Assembly: GCA_016789205.1 (NCBI GenBank)
Contig: JAEURF010000108.1
Span: 1 to 6,184 of the forward strand
Source: Anaerolineales bacterium
Lineage (GTDB): Bacteria; Chloroflexota; Anaerolineae; Anaerolineales; Villigracilaceae
Direction: 5' to 3'
DNA: 6,184 nucleotides
The notes under the pieces were generated by a model that worked only from the letters and a program-made list of their open reading frames with translations, searched no databases and was not told the origin of the DNA. The position numbers were made by a program, and so were the translations under genes. Shown one piece after another: positions 5,572-6,184 of the stretch (positions are counted from its first letter, which is position 1; every line of letters starts with the position of its first letter).

Positions 5572-6184
5572 ATGTCTGTTGAAATTAAAGAATCCCAAAC
5601 CAAAGGTGAAATGACTCGCATCGCGATTGAAGATGCCGCGATTGAATTGTTTATGGAGCAAGGCTATCACGCCACATCCATGCGGCAGATTGCAGAGCGG
5701 ACTGAACTTGCCTTAGGTGGAATCTATAATCATTTTTCAAGCAAAGAAGATATTTTTCAAGCCATTATTATTGATAAGCATCCATATAAAAAAGTTTTAC
5801 CAGCTATTCTTGAAGCAGAAGGGGAGACAGTTGAAGAGTTTCTTCATAATGCCGCTCATATTGTGGTGAAAGAACTTAAGTCTCAACCTTATTACATCAA
5901 ACTGATGTTAATTGAAATTGTTGAATTTAACGGAAAACACGGAGCGCTGTTGATTAAAGAAATTGCTCCAAAGGCTTTGCCTATTTTTGAAAAAATTGTC
6001 AAATCAAGAAGGAATTTGCGTGTAACGCATCCTGCTCTTTTATTACGTTCTTTTATAGGGATGATTCTTTCTTACATGTTGACTGAAATCATTATGTCAA
6101 ATTCCATTCTTCAAAAGCTGATGCCGAAAAATGCCGCAGATGCTTATGTGGATATTTATTTACATGGCATTTTGAAGCCAGAGG
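5572..6184 (+). CDS. TetR-family transcriptional repressor, partial (C-terminus beyond right edge)
   Basis: The plus-strand frame is open from 5572 to the window end (204 codons plus 1 base). As TetR proteins are usually about 190-220 residues, only the last few codons are probably missing. Residues about 15-62 form the TetR DNA-binding domain: helix AIEDAAIELFMEQGYHATSM (18-37), then the helix-turn-helix with RQIAERTELALGGIYNHF (38-55) and SSKEDIF (56-62), all matching the family pattern. The rest is the helical ligand-binding and dimerisation part, including YYIKLMLIEIVEFNGKHG (about 110-127), which varies between members, so the ligand is unknown. The gene is divergent from nfeD-flotillin and has a near-consensus promoter with a palindromic operator over its start site, pointing to autorepression. 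Its further targets may be genes beyond the right edge. Confidence 0.93.
   Translation, partial: MSVEIKESQTKGEMTRIAIEDAAIELFMEQGYHATSMRQIAERTELALGGIYNHFSSKEDIFQAIIIDKHPYKKVLPAILEAEGETVEEFLHNAAHIVVKELKSQPYYIKLMLIEIVEFNGKHGALLIKEIAPKALPIFEKIVKSRRNLRVTHPALLLRSFIGMILSYMLTEIIMSNSILQKLMPKNAADAYVDIYLHGILKPE

Overview
The window comes from a bacterial chromosome of moderate to low GC, roughly 40% by eye. It holds five protein-coding genes, two of them cut by the window edges. Promoters look like ordinary sigma-70-type sites (TTGACA / TATAAT), and Shine-Dalgarno sequences match the usual 16S 3' end. The style of the transporter, the flotillin/NfeD pair and the TetR protein fits an environmental bacterium, and I lean towards Chloroflexota (Anaerolineae-like). 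That is a low-confidence impression from protein style, not a demonstrated placement. No rRNA, tRNA, CRISPR array, insertion sequence or origin was seen.

Layout from left to right: (i) positions 1-1829, minus strand, is the first 609 codons of a large protein with an N-terminal DUF4062-like domain followed by a STAND-type P-loop NTPase; its C-terminal part lies beyond base 1. (ii) 1885-3141, minus strand, is a 12-helix MFS transporter. (iii) 3157-3201 is a perfect 19-bp inverted repeat with A/T-rich outer arms, probably the transcription terminator of the flotillin operon. (iv) 3205-4812, minus strand, is a flotillin/SPFH scaffold protein whose coiled-coil part contains a clear 51-residue tandem duplication. 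(v) 4834-5412, minus strand, is an NfeD-like membrane protein; it lies 21 bp upstream of the flotillin gene and forms an nfeD-flotillin operon with it. (vi) 5413-5571 is a divergent regulatory region. (vii) 5572 to the right edge, plus strand, is a TetR-family repressor. Its near-consensus promoter is followed by a perfect 14-bp palindrome, the expected place for autorepression.

How the genes fit together: the nfeD-flotillin operon is a recognisable membrane-microdomain module. The TetR gene is divergent from it and probably controls itself and perhaps genes beyond the right edge; a role in controlling nfeD-flotillin is possible but not shown. The MFS gene sits behind the terminator hairpin with almost no room for a promoter, so its expression is a puzzle. 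The DUF4062-STAND gene has its own apparent promoter overlapping the MFS stop codon. In sampled blocks it is more AT-rich than the MFS gene, which fits an accessory gene brought in by transfer. It is the best candidate in the window for an undescribed system: its architecture (small effector-like N-terminal domain, STAND NTPase, C-terminal sensor presumed off-window) is the one used by bacterial NLR-like antiphage proteins.
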